DNA from: an uncultured Eggerthella sp.
GTDB lineage: Bacteria; Actinomycetota; Coriobacteriia; Coriobacteriales; Eggerthellaceae
DNA length: 59,939 nucleotides
Direction: 5' to 3'
NCBI GenBank assembly: GCA_959607715.1
Contig: CAUHNN010000014.1
Span: forward strand, 1 to 59,939
Both the position numbers and the translations under genes were made by a program. The first letter of the stretch is position 1; the number at the start of each line of letters is the position of its first letter. The notes under the pieces were generated by a model, which had not been told where the DNA came from, searched no databases, and was given only the letters and a program-made list of their open reading frames with translations. This document shows, piece after piece, positions 15,761 through 25,379 of this stretch.

Positions 15761-17586
15761 GCGCGTTCTCCCTGAGTGGATGCCTGGAGGCGGGTGGTGA
15801 CGTCGGCCATCTCCGCCACCGATTCGCCGAAGAGCCTAAGGGCGCTTTCGACGGCTGCGGGCCCCCTCATGTCCACGCCCGCATCGCGCAAAAGCTCGAT
15901 CGGCGGTTTGGAGCTTCCTGACTTGAGGAAGGAAAGGTAAGCATTGCGCGCCGGTTCCCCTTCGCTCAGGATGCGCTGGGACAAGGCGATGGCCGCGGCG
16001 AATCCCGTTGCGTATTGGTAGACGTAGAACTCGTAGTAGAAATGGGGGATGCGCGCCCATTCGAGCGCAATCTCGTCATCGACGGTGATCTCGGGGCCGA
16101 AATACGCTTCGTTCAGAGCGCGGTACGTTGAACAAAGCGCATTAGCGGTGATCCCGACGCCCTTCTGCGCCATCTTGCTCACTTCGAGCTCGAATTCCGC
16201 GAACATGGTCTGACGGTAAAGGGTGGCGCGGAACTGCTCGAGGAAGTGGTTCAGGAAGTAAGCGCGCTGCTTTTCGTCGGCCGCGTGGTCGAGCAGGTAG
16301 CGCGTCAGCAGGGCTTCGTTGCATGTCGAAGCGACTTCGGCGACGAAGATGACGTAGTCGGAATAGCGCGTGGGCTGGTTTTCGCACGAAAGGTACGTGT
16401 GGATGGAATGGCCCATCTCGTGGATCAGGGTGAAGACGTCGTCGAGCTTGCCCTGGAAGTTCATCAGGATAACGGGGTGCATGCCGGCGCCTCCTGCGGA
16501 GTAGGCGCCGCTGCGTTTGCCGGGGGTTTCGTAGACGTCGATCCAGCGTTCGTCGAGGCAGCGCTTGACGAGGGCGAGGTACTCAGGCCCCATCGGCTCG
16601 AGCGCGGCGAGGATGAGTTCGCACGCTTGCTCGTAGGTGTAGGTGAGGTCGATGTCTTCGACGATGGGGACGTAGAGGTCGGAGAATCGCAGCTCGTCGA
16701 CGGCGAGGATCCTCTTGCGAAGGGCGATGTAGTCGTGGAGCGCGCCGAGGTTTTCGTGGACCGTCTCGATCAGGGTCGTGTAGACCTCGACGGGAACCTC
16801 GTTTGCGCTGAGGGACTGCTCGAGCGGTGAGTCGTAGTGACGCGCCTGGGAATAGAAGAGCTGCTTTTTGTTCTGCGCCGCAAGCGTTGCGGCGAAGGTG
16901 TTGCGGAATTGGCCGAAGCTCTTGTAGAGCGATCGGTAGGCCGATTCGCGCAGGATGCGGTCGGTCGACATCATCAGGGGCACGTAGCTGCCGTGGGTGA
17001 CGGGGTGGCGTGAGCCTGTTGCGTCGAGCGCATCTTCGAAGGTGAGGTCGGCATCGTTGAGCAGCGAGAAGATGGTGCCAGCCTGGCCGGCCATGTCGCC
17101 GGCGCTTGCGAGGAGCTTCTCCTCGGCGGGCGAGAGGACATGATCCTTGTTGCGGCGAAGCACCTCAAGGCAGCGGCGGTACAGCTCGAGGTCGGGTTCG
17201 GCTGCGAAATAGCCCTCGAGCGTTTCGTCTGAAAGGGAGATGAGTTCGGAGGTGAACCATGAGGAGGCGCTCGAGATCTGCACGTAGATCGTCATGACCT
17301 GGCTGGATAGATCCTGGTAGCGCGCTTCGCGCGTGTCCTCGTCGCTTTTGCGCTCGGCGTAGTTGACGAGCTTCATGATGAGCAGGTCGGCTTCGTCGTC
17401 GAAGCGGAGGAAGGAGAGCAGGTCGGCCGCCGATCTCGTGGCGATGCCTTGAAGCGATGCGAATCGTTCGGGCAGCTCCTTGGCCTTCTCGAGTGCGGCG
17501 AGGAAGGCCTGGTCGTCGGGGAAGATGCTGGAAAGGTCCCAGCGATAGCGCTCGTCGATTTCCTCGCGGGATGCATAGGTGGGCAT
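15757..17586 (-). CDS. pepF: Oligoendopeptidase F (M3 metallopeptidase)
   Basis: A 609-residue zinc endopeptidase that cuts oligopeptides of roughly 7-17 residues in the cytosol. The HEXXH motif is HEMGH at 389-393, and the third zinc ligand is a Glu about 25 residues later in FVAEVASTCNE. The N-terminal half is the helical M3B domain. Length is right for the family. The start at 17586 follows AAGGAG by 4 bases and gives PTYASREEIDERYRWDL, the normal beginning; further upstream in-frame codons add an unconserved stretch. It leads a two-gene unit with the ZIP carrier. Confidence 0.92.
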   Translation of the reverse strand: MPTYASREEIDERYRWDLSSIFPDDQAFLAALEKAKELPERFASLQGIATRSAADLLSFLRFDDEADLLIMKLVNYAERKSDEDTREARYQDLSSQVMTIYVQISSASSWFTSELISLSDETLEGYFAAEPDLELYRRCLEVLRRNKDHVLSPAEEKLLASAGDMAGQAGTIFSLLNDADLTFEDALDATGSRHPVTHGSYVPLMMSTDRILRESAYRSLYKSFGQFRNTFAATLAAQNKKQLFYSQARHYDSPLEQSLSANEVPVEVYTTLIETVHENLGALHDYIALRKRILAVDELRFSDLYVPIVEDIDLTYTYEQACELILAALEPMGPEYLALVKRCLDERWIDVYETPGKRSGAYSAGGAGMHPVILMNFQGKLDDVFTLIHEMGHSIHTYLSCENQPTRYSDYVIFVAEVASTCNEALLTRYLLDHAADEKQRAYFLNHFLEQFRATLYRQTMFAEFELEVSKMAQKGVGITANALCSTYRALNEAYFGPEITVDDEIALEWARIPHFYYEFYVYQYATGFAAAIALSQRILSEGEPARNAYLSFLKSGSSKPPIELLRDAGVDMRGPAAVESALRLFGESVAEMADVTTRLQASTQGERA

Positions 17587-17840
17587 GGGGGCTCCTTGCG
17601 TAGGCGCTTGCCGCGGTTGCGGCCGCGTAAGGGGTGGACGCGACAAGCGGTTTTTCTTTTCTCCGCTATACTAGCCCATCGCGCCTTCTGCGTTGGGGGA
17701 TCAGGTGCCAAGTCCCTGAAAAACGCCATGGCTGTTTCGGGCGGAGAGGGGGCGTCGCTTCCGTTTCGACTGGGGTTCGGTTCGTCTTCTGAGCCGCCTC
17801 CCATCTCCTTGTCCAAGAAGCGGGAGGCAGTCCGCTTCGG

Positions 17841-19700
17841 CTAGGGAAGGGGGCGCTTTTGGTAAAGGCCGGCGTCGAGAAAGCCGAGTTTGCGGTAGTA
17901 TCCCCGGGTTCCTATCGCGCTGATGACGTTGACGGCACGGTAGCCCTCGTCTGCCGCTATGGCGCAGGCGCGCTCAACGAGCTTCGTCCCCAGGCCGCGA
18001 TGCTGGGCGGCGGTTTCCCCGGCGTGCGCGATCTGGGCGACGCGGCCGTAGACGTGAACTTCGCGGATCATCGCCTCGTCCGATTGGACCGGCACATCGC
18101 TCCCGTAACGTTCGAGCGCTTCCGGCAGAGGCAGGGACAGGCGCAGGAACCCTGCGATCTTCCCTTCGGGCGTGATCCATTGGAGGAAGCGCTCGCGGGT
18201 CGCCGTCGTCTCGTAGGCGACCTCGTCGAGGCGCAGCTCGTCTGCATCGACGTCGGAGAGGCTGACCTCTCGTTGGCGGATCTCGAGCGAGCGAAGGCCC
18301 TGCTTCGCGATTCGCTCCTCGACGAGCTGGCGAAGGTTCACCTTCTTGTTGCCGGCGAGGATATCGGGTGCTGAGATATCGCGGATCATGCGCGAGATGC
18401 GACAGAACGCCGGAGTAGCGCAGACATCGGCGACGAGCACGTCGATCAGCTCTTCCTCGCGATAGGGCTTCCAGCCTCCGTTGGCGTAGAGCCGCTCGAG
18501 TTCGGTGCCGGCGACGAGCACGCAGGGATAGAGCTTCACTTCGTCGGGTTGGTAGGGAGGCTCCGTCATGAGCGTTCGGTAGTCGGCCTTGTCGGCCTGC
18601 GGGGTCGACCCCGGTAGGTTGACCATTGCGTGCACGTGGGTTTTGAAGCCGAAGAGACGCAGGAGCTCGAAGGCCCGCGCCGCGTCAGCGCTCGTCGCGT
18701 GCCGCTCGCTTTTCTTGAGAATCTTGTTGTCGAGGCTTTGAATGCCCATCTGGATCTTCGTGCAACCCAAGCGGCGCAGCTCGACGAGGGAGGCGGCGTC
18801 GATGCGCTCCGGCCGCGTCTCGATGACGAGCCCCACGACGCGCTGCCGAGCGTTCTCGTTTTCGCGATGCTCTTCTTCGAGGTCTTCCCAGGTTGCGCTT
18901 TGCAGGGCGCCCGTTTGGGCCCAGGGTCCGTTCGAGTAGAGCGCATCGAAGGCCTCGTTGTAGGAGGCCTCGAGGGCGTCGACGCGTTGCTGCCAAGAGG
19001 CCACGCGCGCGGCGCACTCGCGCTCATCGGAGGAGAGTCCCAGGTCAAGATAGAAACCCCAGCGTTTTTTCGCCCGTCGCTCGCAGCGGGCGCTGCCGAA
19101 GTCGTTCAGGGCCCGGAAGAGCTCGCGCACAAACCAGATGCGGTAGGCGAGCGGGTAGTCGCTCCAGGTGCCTCCGAGGACGATGAGCTCGACCTTGTCG
19201 ATCACGTGCCCCATTTCGGAGAGGGCTTTGCAGCGCGAGGCCACCTGGAGGTAGGGGTCGAAGAAAACCCGCTCGGCGCGCTGGCAGGCCGGTTCGTCGT
19301 GCAGATAGCTTTTCGGCATGCGCAGGTCGTTGGGGCAGTAGCTGCAGTTGCTCGAGCATTTCCCCGGCTTGGTGAGCACGGTGATGGTGGCCACGCCGGA
19401 GGCGGTTCGGCGCGGCTTGACCTGCAAGGTGCGAAGGAGACGCTCTTCGGAGCCGGGTGCGCTGCACCATTCTTTCCAGGTTTCGGGGGCGTTTCTCTTG
19501 ACGCGCAGGCAATAGGCCATGAGGCTCTTTTTCGAAAGGGGGCGCGTGGGGCTCGTCTCGTCCGTGTTCTTCGTGCCCGTCAGGCGTCTTTGCTCCAAGA
19601 TCCGCTTGTTGTGGCGGTTCACGATGCGCGTAAGCGCGCGGTCGTCGAGGGCGTCCGTGCGCTTAAGTTCACGAAGTATGTCGAGGATCGCTTCTTCCAC
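17841..19700 (-). CDS. Elp3 family radical SAM/GNAT tRNA wobble-uridine acetyltransferase
   Basis: A 619-residue Elp3-type enzyme. An N-terminal helical region (1-95) is followed by the radical SAM core with Cys 115, 119 and 122 (CSSNCSYC), the RTASGVATITVLTKPGKC run and ELIVLGGTWSDYP. A zinc/linker region then leads to a GNAT domain from about 480, with acetyl-CoA loop QHRGLGTKL and tail YYRKLGF. In eukaryotes and archaea Elp3 makes cm5U at tRNA position 34. Bacterial copies are uncommon. It starts with GTG one base after the TAA of the symporter gene, so it probably depends on translational re-initiation. A Trm9-like methyltransferase gene lies 6 kb away. Confidence 0.9.
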   Translation of the reverse strand: MEEAILDILRELKRTDALDDRALTRIVNRHNKRILEQRRLTGTKNTDETSPTRPLSKKSLMAYCLRVKRNAPETWKEWCSAPGSEERLLRTLQVKPRRTASGVATITVLTKPGKCSSNCSYCPNDLRMPKSYLHDEPACQRAERVFFDPYLQVASRCKALSEMGHVIDKVELIVLGGTWSDYPLAYRIWFVRELFRALNDFGSARCERRAKKRWGFYLDLGLSSDERECAARVASWQQRVDALEASYNEAFDALYSNGPWAQTGALQSATWEDLEEEHRENENARQRVVGLVIETRPERIDAASLVELRRLGCTKIQMGIQSLDNKILKKSERHATSADAARAFELLRLFGFKTHVHAMVNLPGSTPQADKADYRTLMTEPPYQPDEVKLYPCVLVAGTELERLYANGGWKPYREEELIDVLVADVCATPAFCRISRMIRDISAPDILAGNKKVNLRQLVEERIAKQGLRSLEIRQREVSLSDVDADELRLDEVAYETTATRERFLQWITPEGKIAGFLRLSLPLPEALERYGSDVPVQSDEAMIREVHVYGRVAQIAHAGETAAQHRGLGTKLVERACAIAADEGYRAVNVISAIGTRGYYRKLGFLDAGLYQKRPLP

Positions 19701-19701
19701 G

Positions 19702-21228
19702 TTATTTCAGGCCGACGTGGTCCCCTTCAAGGTCGAGCGCTTCCTCGAGGTATTCCATGACCGGCTCCTCTCCGATGGCCTTAAGGTCGCCTTCGTCGAT
19801 ATGCCAGCATTCGGTTTCCGGCAGACCCTCGATGTTGGAGGCGAGGAAGACCGGGTCCTTGCCCGCTTTGCGCTGGGCGGTGTAGTCGTCGAGCGCTTTG
19901 AAGGCCCACTTGCCCAGGAACAGGATGGCGCCGAGGTTCACCATCGCCATGAACGCCATGGTGATGTCGGCGAAGTTCCATGCCAAGGTGAAGTTGTTGA
20001 GGCAGCCAACCATGATGGCGGCAAGACAGGTGAGGCGGAAGATGAAGAGCACCCAGGGATTCTTCGTGATGAAGCGGATGTTGCTTTCCGCGTAGAAGTA
20101 GTTTCCGATAAGGCTCGAGAAGGCGAAGCAGAAGATGGCGAAGGTGATGAAGTGGATGCCGATCTCGCCGACCGATGAATTGATGGCCATCTGAACGAGG
20201 GGCATGCCGTTGAGATCGCCGAACGAAAAGCCGGACTTCACGTAGAAGATCAAGACGATGAAGGCTGAGCAGGTGCAGACGAGCATCGTGTCGATGTAGA
20301 CCGAAAGGGTTTGGACGAGGCCCTGCTTGACTGGGTGGGAGACGCTTGCCGTCGCGGCGGCGTTCGGGGCCGAGCCCATGCCGGCTTCGTTGGAGAACAG
20401 GCCTCGCTTGATGCCGAGGACGATGACCGATCCAGCGAATCCGCCGAAGATGGATTCGAAGTCGAAGGCGGAGGCGAACAGCACCGAGAAGGCTTCGGGC
20501 AGGAGGTTGAGGTTGGTGACGGTGATGAAGAGGCCCAGGCCGAGATAGCACAGCGCCATGATGGGAACGATGATCGAGGAGATGATCGAGATGCGCTTTG
20601 CGCCGCCGAAGATCACGAATGCGGTCATCGTCATCAAGACGATGCCGAGTGCGACGGCGGTGCCGTTGCTCGCGTAGTCGGGGATGTAGTACTCGAGGGC
20701 GCTTGCCATGTTGAATGCCTGCAGTCCGTTGAAGCCATAGGCGTAGCAGGCGATCAGGAGCACTGCGAACACGACGCCGAGCCAGCGATGGCCGAGCGCG
20801 CGCTCGATGTAGTAAGCCGGGCCGCCGCGGAACTCGCCGTCTTTGCCGCGGACTTTCCAGATTTGGGCGAGGGTCGACTCGACGAACGCCGATGCGCCGC
20901 CGAGGAAGGCCATGAGCCACATCCAGAAGATCGCGCCCGGGCCGCCGATCGCGATGGCCGTTGCGATGCCGGCGATGTTTCCGGTTCCCACGCGGGAGGC
21001 CGTGGAGACCATCATCGCTTGGAACGACGAGATGGAGCGCCCGCCTTTCACGTGGCGCTTCTCGGTGAGCTGGGTGCACATGTCTTTGATGAAGCGGAAC
21101 TGCACGCCCTTCGTCCTGATGGTGAAGTAGATGGCGCAGAACACCAGAAGGAAGACGAGGATGTAAGTGTAGAGGAAGTCGCTGAAGGCGCTCGAGGCTG
21201 CGACCAGGTTTTCGGAGAAGTTGTCCAC
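19702..21228 (-). CDS. Alanine/glycine:cation symporter (AGCS family)
   Basis: A 508-residue sodium- or proton-coupled amino acid carrier with about eleven membrane segments. AGCS signatures include RTKGVQFRFIKDM at the end of helix 1, SSFQAMMVSTASRVGTGNIAG (the family fingerprint), FRGGPAYYIERALG and LFSNEAGMGSAPNAAATA. The C-terminal tail is long and acidic (about 460-508). It starts with GTG and AAGAGA upstream, from a promoter that overlaps that of the divergent purL. Elp3 follows after a single base. The amino acid carried is probably alanine or glycine. Confidence 0.92.
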   Translation of the reverse strand: MDNFSENLVAASSAFSDFLYTYILVFLLVFCAIYFTIRTKGVQFRFIKDMCTQLTEKRHVKGGRSISSFQAMMVSTASRVGTGNIAGIATAIAIGGPGAIFWMWLMAFLGGASAFVESTLAQIWKVRGKDGEFRGGPAYYIERALGHRWLGVVFAVLLIACYAYGFNGLQAFNMASALEYYIPDYASNGTAVALGIVLMTMTAFVIFGGAKRISIISSIIVPIMALCYLGLGLFITVTNLNLLPEAFSVLFASAFDFESIFGGFAGSVIVLGIKRGLFSNEAGMGSAPNAAATASVSHPVKQGLVQTLSVYIDTMLVCTCSAFIVLIFYVKSGFSFGDLNGMPLVQMAINSSVGEIGIHFITFAIFCFAFSSLIGNYFYAESNIRFITKNPWVLFIFRLTCLAAIMVGCLNNFTLAWNFADITMAFMAMVNLGAILFLGKWAFKALDDYTAQRKAGKDPVFLASNIEGLPETECWHIDEGDLKAIGEEPVMEYLEEALDLEGDHVGLK

Positions 21229-21252
21229 GTGTTTCTCTTTTTCTCGATGGCC

Positions 21253-21288
21253 AATAGTGATGACGATTGTATCATTGTGACGACTATT
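21253..21288. promoter_or_regulatory. Overlapping divergent promoters with imperfect inverted repeat (symporter/purL)
   Basis: The 36-bp segment begins AATAGT and ends ACTATT and matches its own reverse complement at 12 of 18 half positions. On the minus strand TACAAT forms a good -10 for the symporter. On the plus strand TTGTAT, 17 bases, then ACTAAT (21285-21295 region) can serve purL. Because the promoters overlap, one bound regulator could control both genes. Confidence 0.45.
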
Positions 21289-21296
21289 AACTAATT

Positions 21297-21325
21297 TGCG
21301 CAGGCGTCACGAAGCCGCCTGCGCA
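21297..21325 (+). promoter_or_regulatory. Hairpin in the purL leader
   Basis: A perfect 10-bp stem TGCGCAGGCG/CGCCTGCGCA with a 9-base loop sits between the purL promoter and its ribosome site (GGGTAGGG). There is no U run on either side, so it is not a normal terminator. It may be an mRNA-stability or translation-control element. Confidence 0.55.
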
Positions 21326-21350
21326 CGATAGACGAAGAAGGGTAGGGTCC

Positions 21351-24300
21351 ATGGTCTCTCGCATCTATGTAGAGAAGAAGCCCGGTTTCGACGTCGAGGC
21401 ACAGCAGCTTTTCCATGAGCTGCGCGACATCTTGGGGATCGCCTCGCTCGAGGGCTTGCGTGTGGTCAACCGCTACGACGTCGAGGGCATTTCCGATGAG
21501 CTGTTCGCGCAGTGCTCTCCGGTCGTCTTCAGCGAGCCCCAGGTGGATGTTGCGACGTCGACGCTTCCGGAAGTCGATGCCGCCCTTGCCGGCTCTCTTG
21601 CCGAGGGCCTTGCGGTGTTCGCCGTCGAGTTCCTTCCGGGGCAGTTCGACCAGCGCGCCGAGTCCGCGAGCGAATGTGTGCAGCTCATCTCCTGCGGCGA
21701 CCGACCTGCGGTGCGCAGCGCCAAGGTCTACCTTCTTTCGGGGCCTCTTTCCCAGGACGATGTGGACGCCATCAAACACTACGTCATCAACCCGGTCGAG
21801 GCGCGAGAGGCGAAGCTCGAGGTGCGCGATACGCTTGCCATGGAGGCTCCCGTTCCCCAGCCCGTTGAGGTGATCGAGGGCTTCATCGATCTTGACGAGG
21901 CCGGCCTCGCGGCGTTTTTGGATGAGCGCGGTCTGGCCATGGACCTCGCCGACATCGTCTTTTTCCAGAAATATTTCCGCGAAGAGGGGCGCAACCCCAC
22001 CATCACGGAGGTCAAGGTCGTCGACACTTATTGGTCCGATCATTGCCGCCACACCACGTTCGGTACCGAGCTGATCGACGTCGCCATTGACGATGACGTG
22101 GTGAGGGCCGCCTTCGACAAGTATCTCGCCATGCGCGCCGAGCTCGGCCGCGAAGCGAAGCCCGTCTGCTTGATGGATATGGGGACCATCGGCGCGAAGT
22201 ACTTGCGCGCCCACGGTGGCCTGGAGAACCTCGATGCGTCAGACGAGGTCAACGCGTGCACGGTTAAATGCAAGGTCGACGTCGACGGCGAGGAGCAGGA
22301 TTGGCTGTTCCTCTTCAAGAACGAAACCCACAACCATCCTACGGAGATCGAGCCGTTCGGCGGCGCAGCCACCTGCGTCGGCGGAGCCATCCGCGATCCC
22401 TTGTCGGGTCGCAGCTACGTCTACCAGGCCATGCGCGTCACCGGCGCCGGCGATCCCACGGTCCCGGTCTCCGAAACGCTCGAGGGCAAGCTTCCCCAGC
22501 GTAAGCTGGTCACCACAGCCGCCGCGGGCTATTCGTCGTACGGCAACCAGATCGGCCTTGCGACCGGCCAGGTGCATGAGCTCTATCATCCCGGCTACGT
22601 CGCCAAGCGCATGGAGGTCGGCGCGGTCGTCGGCGCGACCCCTGCCGATCACGTTCGTCGCGAAGAGCCCGCTCCCGGCGACAAGATCGTTCTGCTCGGC
22701 GGCCGCACGGGCCGCGACGGCATCGGCGGCGCCACCGGATCCTCCAAGACCCAGAACGTCGAGAGCATCGAGACGTCGGGCGCTGAGGTGCAGAAGGGCA
22801 ACGCGCCTGTCGAGCGCAAGATCCAGCGCCTCTTCCGCCGCGGCGAGGCTTGTCGCCTGATCAAGCGCTGCAACGACTTCGGCGCCGGCGGCGTGTCGGT
22901 TTCCATCGGCGAGCTGTGCGACGGTCTGCTGATCGAGCTCGACAACGTCCCCAAGAAATATGACGGCCTCGACGGCACCGAGCTCGCCATCTCCGAATCC
23001 CAGGAGCGCATGTCGGTCGCCCTTGCGGCTGAAGACGTCGAGGAGTTCATCGGCTACGCTCACGAGGAGAATCTCGAGGCGACCGTCGTCGCGACGGTTA
23101 CCGAAGAACCCCGTCTGCGCATGGTGTGGGACGGCGAGGCGATCGTCGACGTGAGCCGCGCGTTCCTCGCCTCCAACGGCGCTCCCAAGAGCCAGCGTGT
23201 CCATGTGGGCGCCGGCGAGGCGTATCAACCTTCTTGGGCGGGCGAGACGCTCGGCGAGCGCATGACGTCGCTCGTCACCGATTTGAACGTCTGCTCCAAC
23301 AAGGGCCTCGGCGAGCGCTTTGATTCCACCATCGGCGCGGCCACGGTGCTCATGCCCTTTGGCGGCAAAACCCAGCTCGCGCCTTCCCAGGCGATGGTTG
23401 CCAAGTTCCCCGTCGACGGTGAGACCACCACGGCGAGCGCCATGGCTTGGGGCTTCAATCCCTATCTTTCTGAGAAAAACCAGTTCAAGGGTGCTTATTT
23501 GGCCGTCGTCGAAAGCGTTGCCCGCCTCGTGGCGACCGGCTTCACGCGCGACGCCGCCTATCTTTCCCTCCAGGAATACTTCGAGCGCCTTCACGACGTT
23601 CCGGAGCGCTGGGGCAAGCCCGCTGCGTCGGTCCTGGGCGCTTTGATGGCTCAGGTCGATTTGGGCATCGGCGCGATTGGCGGCAAGGACTCCATGTCCG
23701 GCAGCTTCGAGGATCTCGATGTTCCTCCGACGCTCATCAGCTTCGCGGTTTCGACCGGGTCGGTCGAGCGCGTCGTGTCCCCCGAGTTCAAGCGCGCCGG
23801 TAGCCGCGTCGCCCTTATCGCTCCTCGCTTCTACGACGAGGATGCGCTCGTTCCCGATGTGGAGGGCATGAATGCGACCTTCGCCTTGATGGAGCAGTTG
23901 ACGGCCGAAGGCGCCGTGAGCGCCGCCGCGACGCCGGGTTACGGCTGCCTGGCGGAAACGATCTTCAAGATGGCCGTCGGCAACGGCGTGGGCGTCGAGC
24001 TCGCCGAGGTCGAGATGGACGATCTGTTCTCCCTTGCGTATGGATCGTTCGTCGTCGAGTTGGCCGAGGGCGTCGATCTTCCCGCTTCGAGCGAGCTCGT
24101 CTCCGTTTCCCTCCTTGGCGTGACCACGGAAGCCTACGCGCTTTCCGCGTGCGGTGAGACCGTCGATTTGTCGGCCCTTCAGGAAGCGTGGGAGTCGGGA
24201 ATCGAGTCCGTCTTCCCGTATCGTGGCGAAGGCGAAGCCGTCGAGGCTCTCAGCTGGTCTGAGCGCTTGCCTCTCGTGTGCGGCGAAAAATTCGCCAAGC

Positions 24301-25094
24301 CGCGCGTCGTGATCCCCGTTTTCCCGGGCACGAACTGCGAATACGACACGGCTCGCGCCTTCGAGCGCGCTGGCGCTGCTCCTGAGGTGCTGGTCATCAA
24401 CAACCTTACGCCTGCCGCGGTCGCTGAAAGCACCGAGCGCCTTGCCCGAGCCATTTCCGAAAGCCAGATCGTCATGCTTCCGGGTGGTTTCTCCGGTGGA
24501 GACGAACCGGATGGCTCGGCGAAGTTCATCACGGCCTTCTTCCGCTCTCCGCGCGTGACCGAAGCGGTGCGCGATCTGCTGAAGAACCGCGATGGTTTGA
24601 TGCTCGGCATCTGCAACGGTTTCCAGGCGCTTGTCAAGCTCGGTCTCGTTCCGTACGGCGATATCGTCGACGCGGACGAGGCGTCGCCGACGCTCACCTT
24701 CAACACCATCGGTCGTCATCAAAGCGGCCTGGTGCGTACGCGCATCGCTTCGAGCCTGTCCCCGTGGCTTTCTCGCTGTGCGGTGGGCGACGTCCACACC
24801 GTGGCGATCAGCCATGGCGAGGGACGCTTCGTCGCCAGCCCCGACCAAGTAGCCGCCTTGGCGGCTGCCGGTCAGGTTGCGACGCAGTATGTCGGCCTTG
24901 ACGGCGTCCCTTCGATGGATTTGTCCGTCAATCCCAACGGCTCGATCATGGCTATCGAGGGCATCACGAGCCCCGATGGACGCGTTTTGGGCAAGATGGG
25001 TCATTCCGAACGCAGCGGCGCCGATCTGTACAAGAACGTTCCGGGCGATCTGTATCAACCGCTTTTCGAGGGCGGCGTCAACTACTTCGCGTAA
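21351..25094 (+). CDS. purL: Phosphoribosylformylglycinamidine synthase (single-chain)
   Basis: A 1247-residue one-chain FGAM synthase, which turns FGAR, glutamine and ATP into FGAM in purine synthesis. The N-terminal domain, two AIRS-like ATP-binding halves (for example FKNETHNHPTEIEPFGGAAT and later GGKDSMSGSF) and a C-terminal class I glutaminase with nucleophile Cys in MLGICNGFQ are all present. The protein ends with SHGEGRF and HSERSGADLY, typical of the large form. Most Actinomycetes use the split PurL/Q/S form, so this long type fits Coriobacteriia or Clostridia. The gene has its own leader hairpin and a terminator, so it is a single-gene unit. Confidence 0.96.
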   Translation: MVSRIYVEKKPGFDVEAQQLFHELRDILGIASLEGLRVVNRYDVEGISDELFAQCSPVVFSEPQVDVATSTLPEVDAALAGSLAEGLAVFAVEFLPGQFDQRAESASECVQLISCGDRPAVRSAKVYLLSGPLSQDDVDAIKHYVINPVEAREAKLEVRDTLAMEAPVPQPVEVIEGFIDLDEAGLAAFLDERGLAMDLADIVFFQKYFREEGRNPTITEVKVVDTYWSDHCRHTTFGTELIDVAIDDDVVRAAFDKYLAMRAELGREAKPVCLMDMGTIGAKYLRAHGGLENLDASDEVNACTVKCKVDVDGEEQDWLFLFKNETHNHPTEIEPFGGAATCVGGAIRDPLSGRSYVYQAMRVTGAGDPTVPVSETLEGKLPQRKLVTTAAAGYSSYGNQIGLATGQVHELYHPGYVAKRMEVGAVVGATPADHVRREEPAPGDKIVLLGGRTGRDGIGGATGSSKTQNVESIETSGAEVQKGNAPVERKIQRLFRRGEACRLIKRCNDFGAGGVSVSIGELCDGLLIELDNVPKKYDGLDGTELAISESQERMSVALAAEDVEEFIGYAHEENLEATVVATVTEEPRLRMVWDGEAIVDVSRAFLASNGAPKSQRVHVGAGEAYQPSWAGETLGERMTSLVTDLNVCSNKGLGERFDSTIGAATVLMPFGGKTQLAPSQAMVAKFPVDGETTTASAMAWGFNPYLSEKNQFKGAYLAVVESVARLVATGFTRDAAYLSLQEYFERLHDVPERWGKPAASVLGALMAQVDLGIGAIGGKDSMSGSFEDLDVPPTLISFAVSTGSVERVVSPEFKRAGSRVALIAPRFYDEDALVPDVEGMNATFALMEQLTAEGAVSAAATPGYGCLAETIFKMAVGNGVGVELAEVEMDDLFSLAYGSFVVELAEGVDLPASSELVSVSLLGVTTEAYALSACGETVDLSALQEAWESGIESVFPYRGEGEAVEALSWSERLPLVCGEKFAKPRVVIPVFPGTNCEYDTARAFERAGAAPEVLVINNLTPAAVAESTERLARAISESQIVMLPGGFSGGDEPDGSAKFITAFFRSPRVTEAVRDLLKNRDGLMLGICNGFQALVKLGLVPYGDIVDADEASPTLTFNTIGRHQSGLVRTRIASSLSPWLSRCAVGDVHTVAISHGEGRFVASPDQVAALAAAGQVATQYVGLDGVPSMDLSVNPNGSIMAIEGITSPDGRVLGKMGHSERSGADLYKNVPGDLYQPLFEGGVNYFA

Positions 25095-25121
25095 ACGACG
25101 GCGCTTCGCGTCGCTTGATGG

Positions 25122-25150
25122 AAGGAGGGCTTCGGCCCTCCTTTCTGTTG
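25122..25150 (+). terminator. Rho-independent terminator of purL
   Basis: A 9-bp stem AAGGAGGGC/GCCCTCCTT closed by a TTCG tetraloop, then TCTGTTG. The UUCG-type loop makes it very stable. Confidence 0.82.
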
Positions 25151-25379
25151 AGGGGCAGATCTTTTCTCCTAGAGGGATATATTCCCGTGATCGCTGTCGG
25201 GAGAAGAGAGGCGAGTATCGGCCTCGATTCACGGACGCAGAGCATTCGGCCGCGATCGCGTTGTGCGTGAGCGACCACGCCTCGAACGCAAGGGTGAGTT
25301 GGTGCCGTTCTGGCGCACGGATGGCTGTGGCATACTTTGCTTCGGAGCACGAAGGGCGCGAGAGGGGAAGGAGGCGCTT

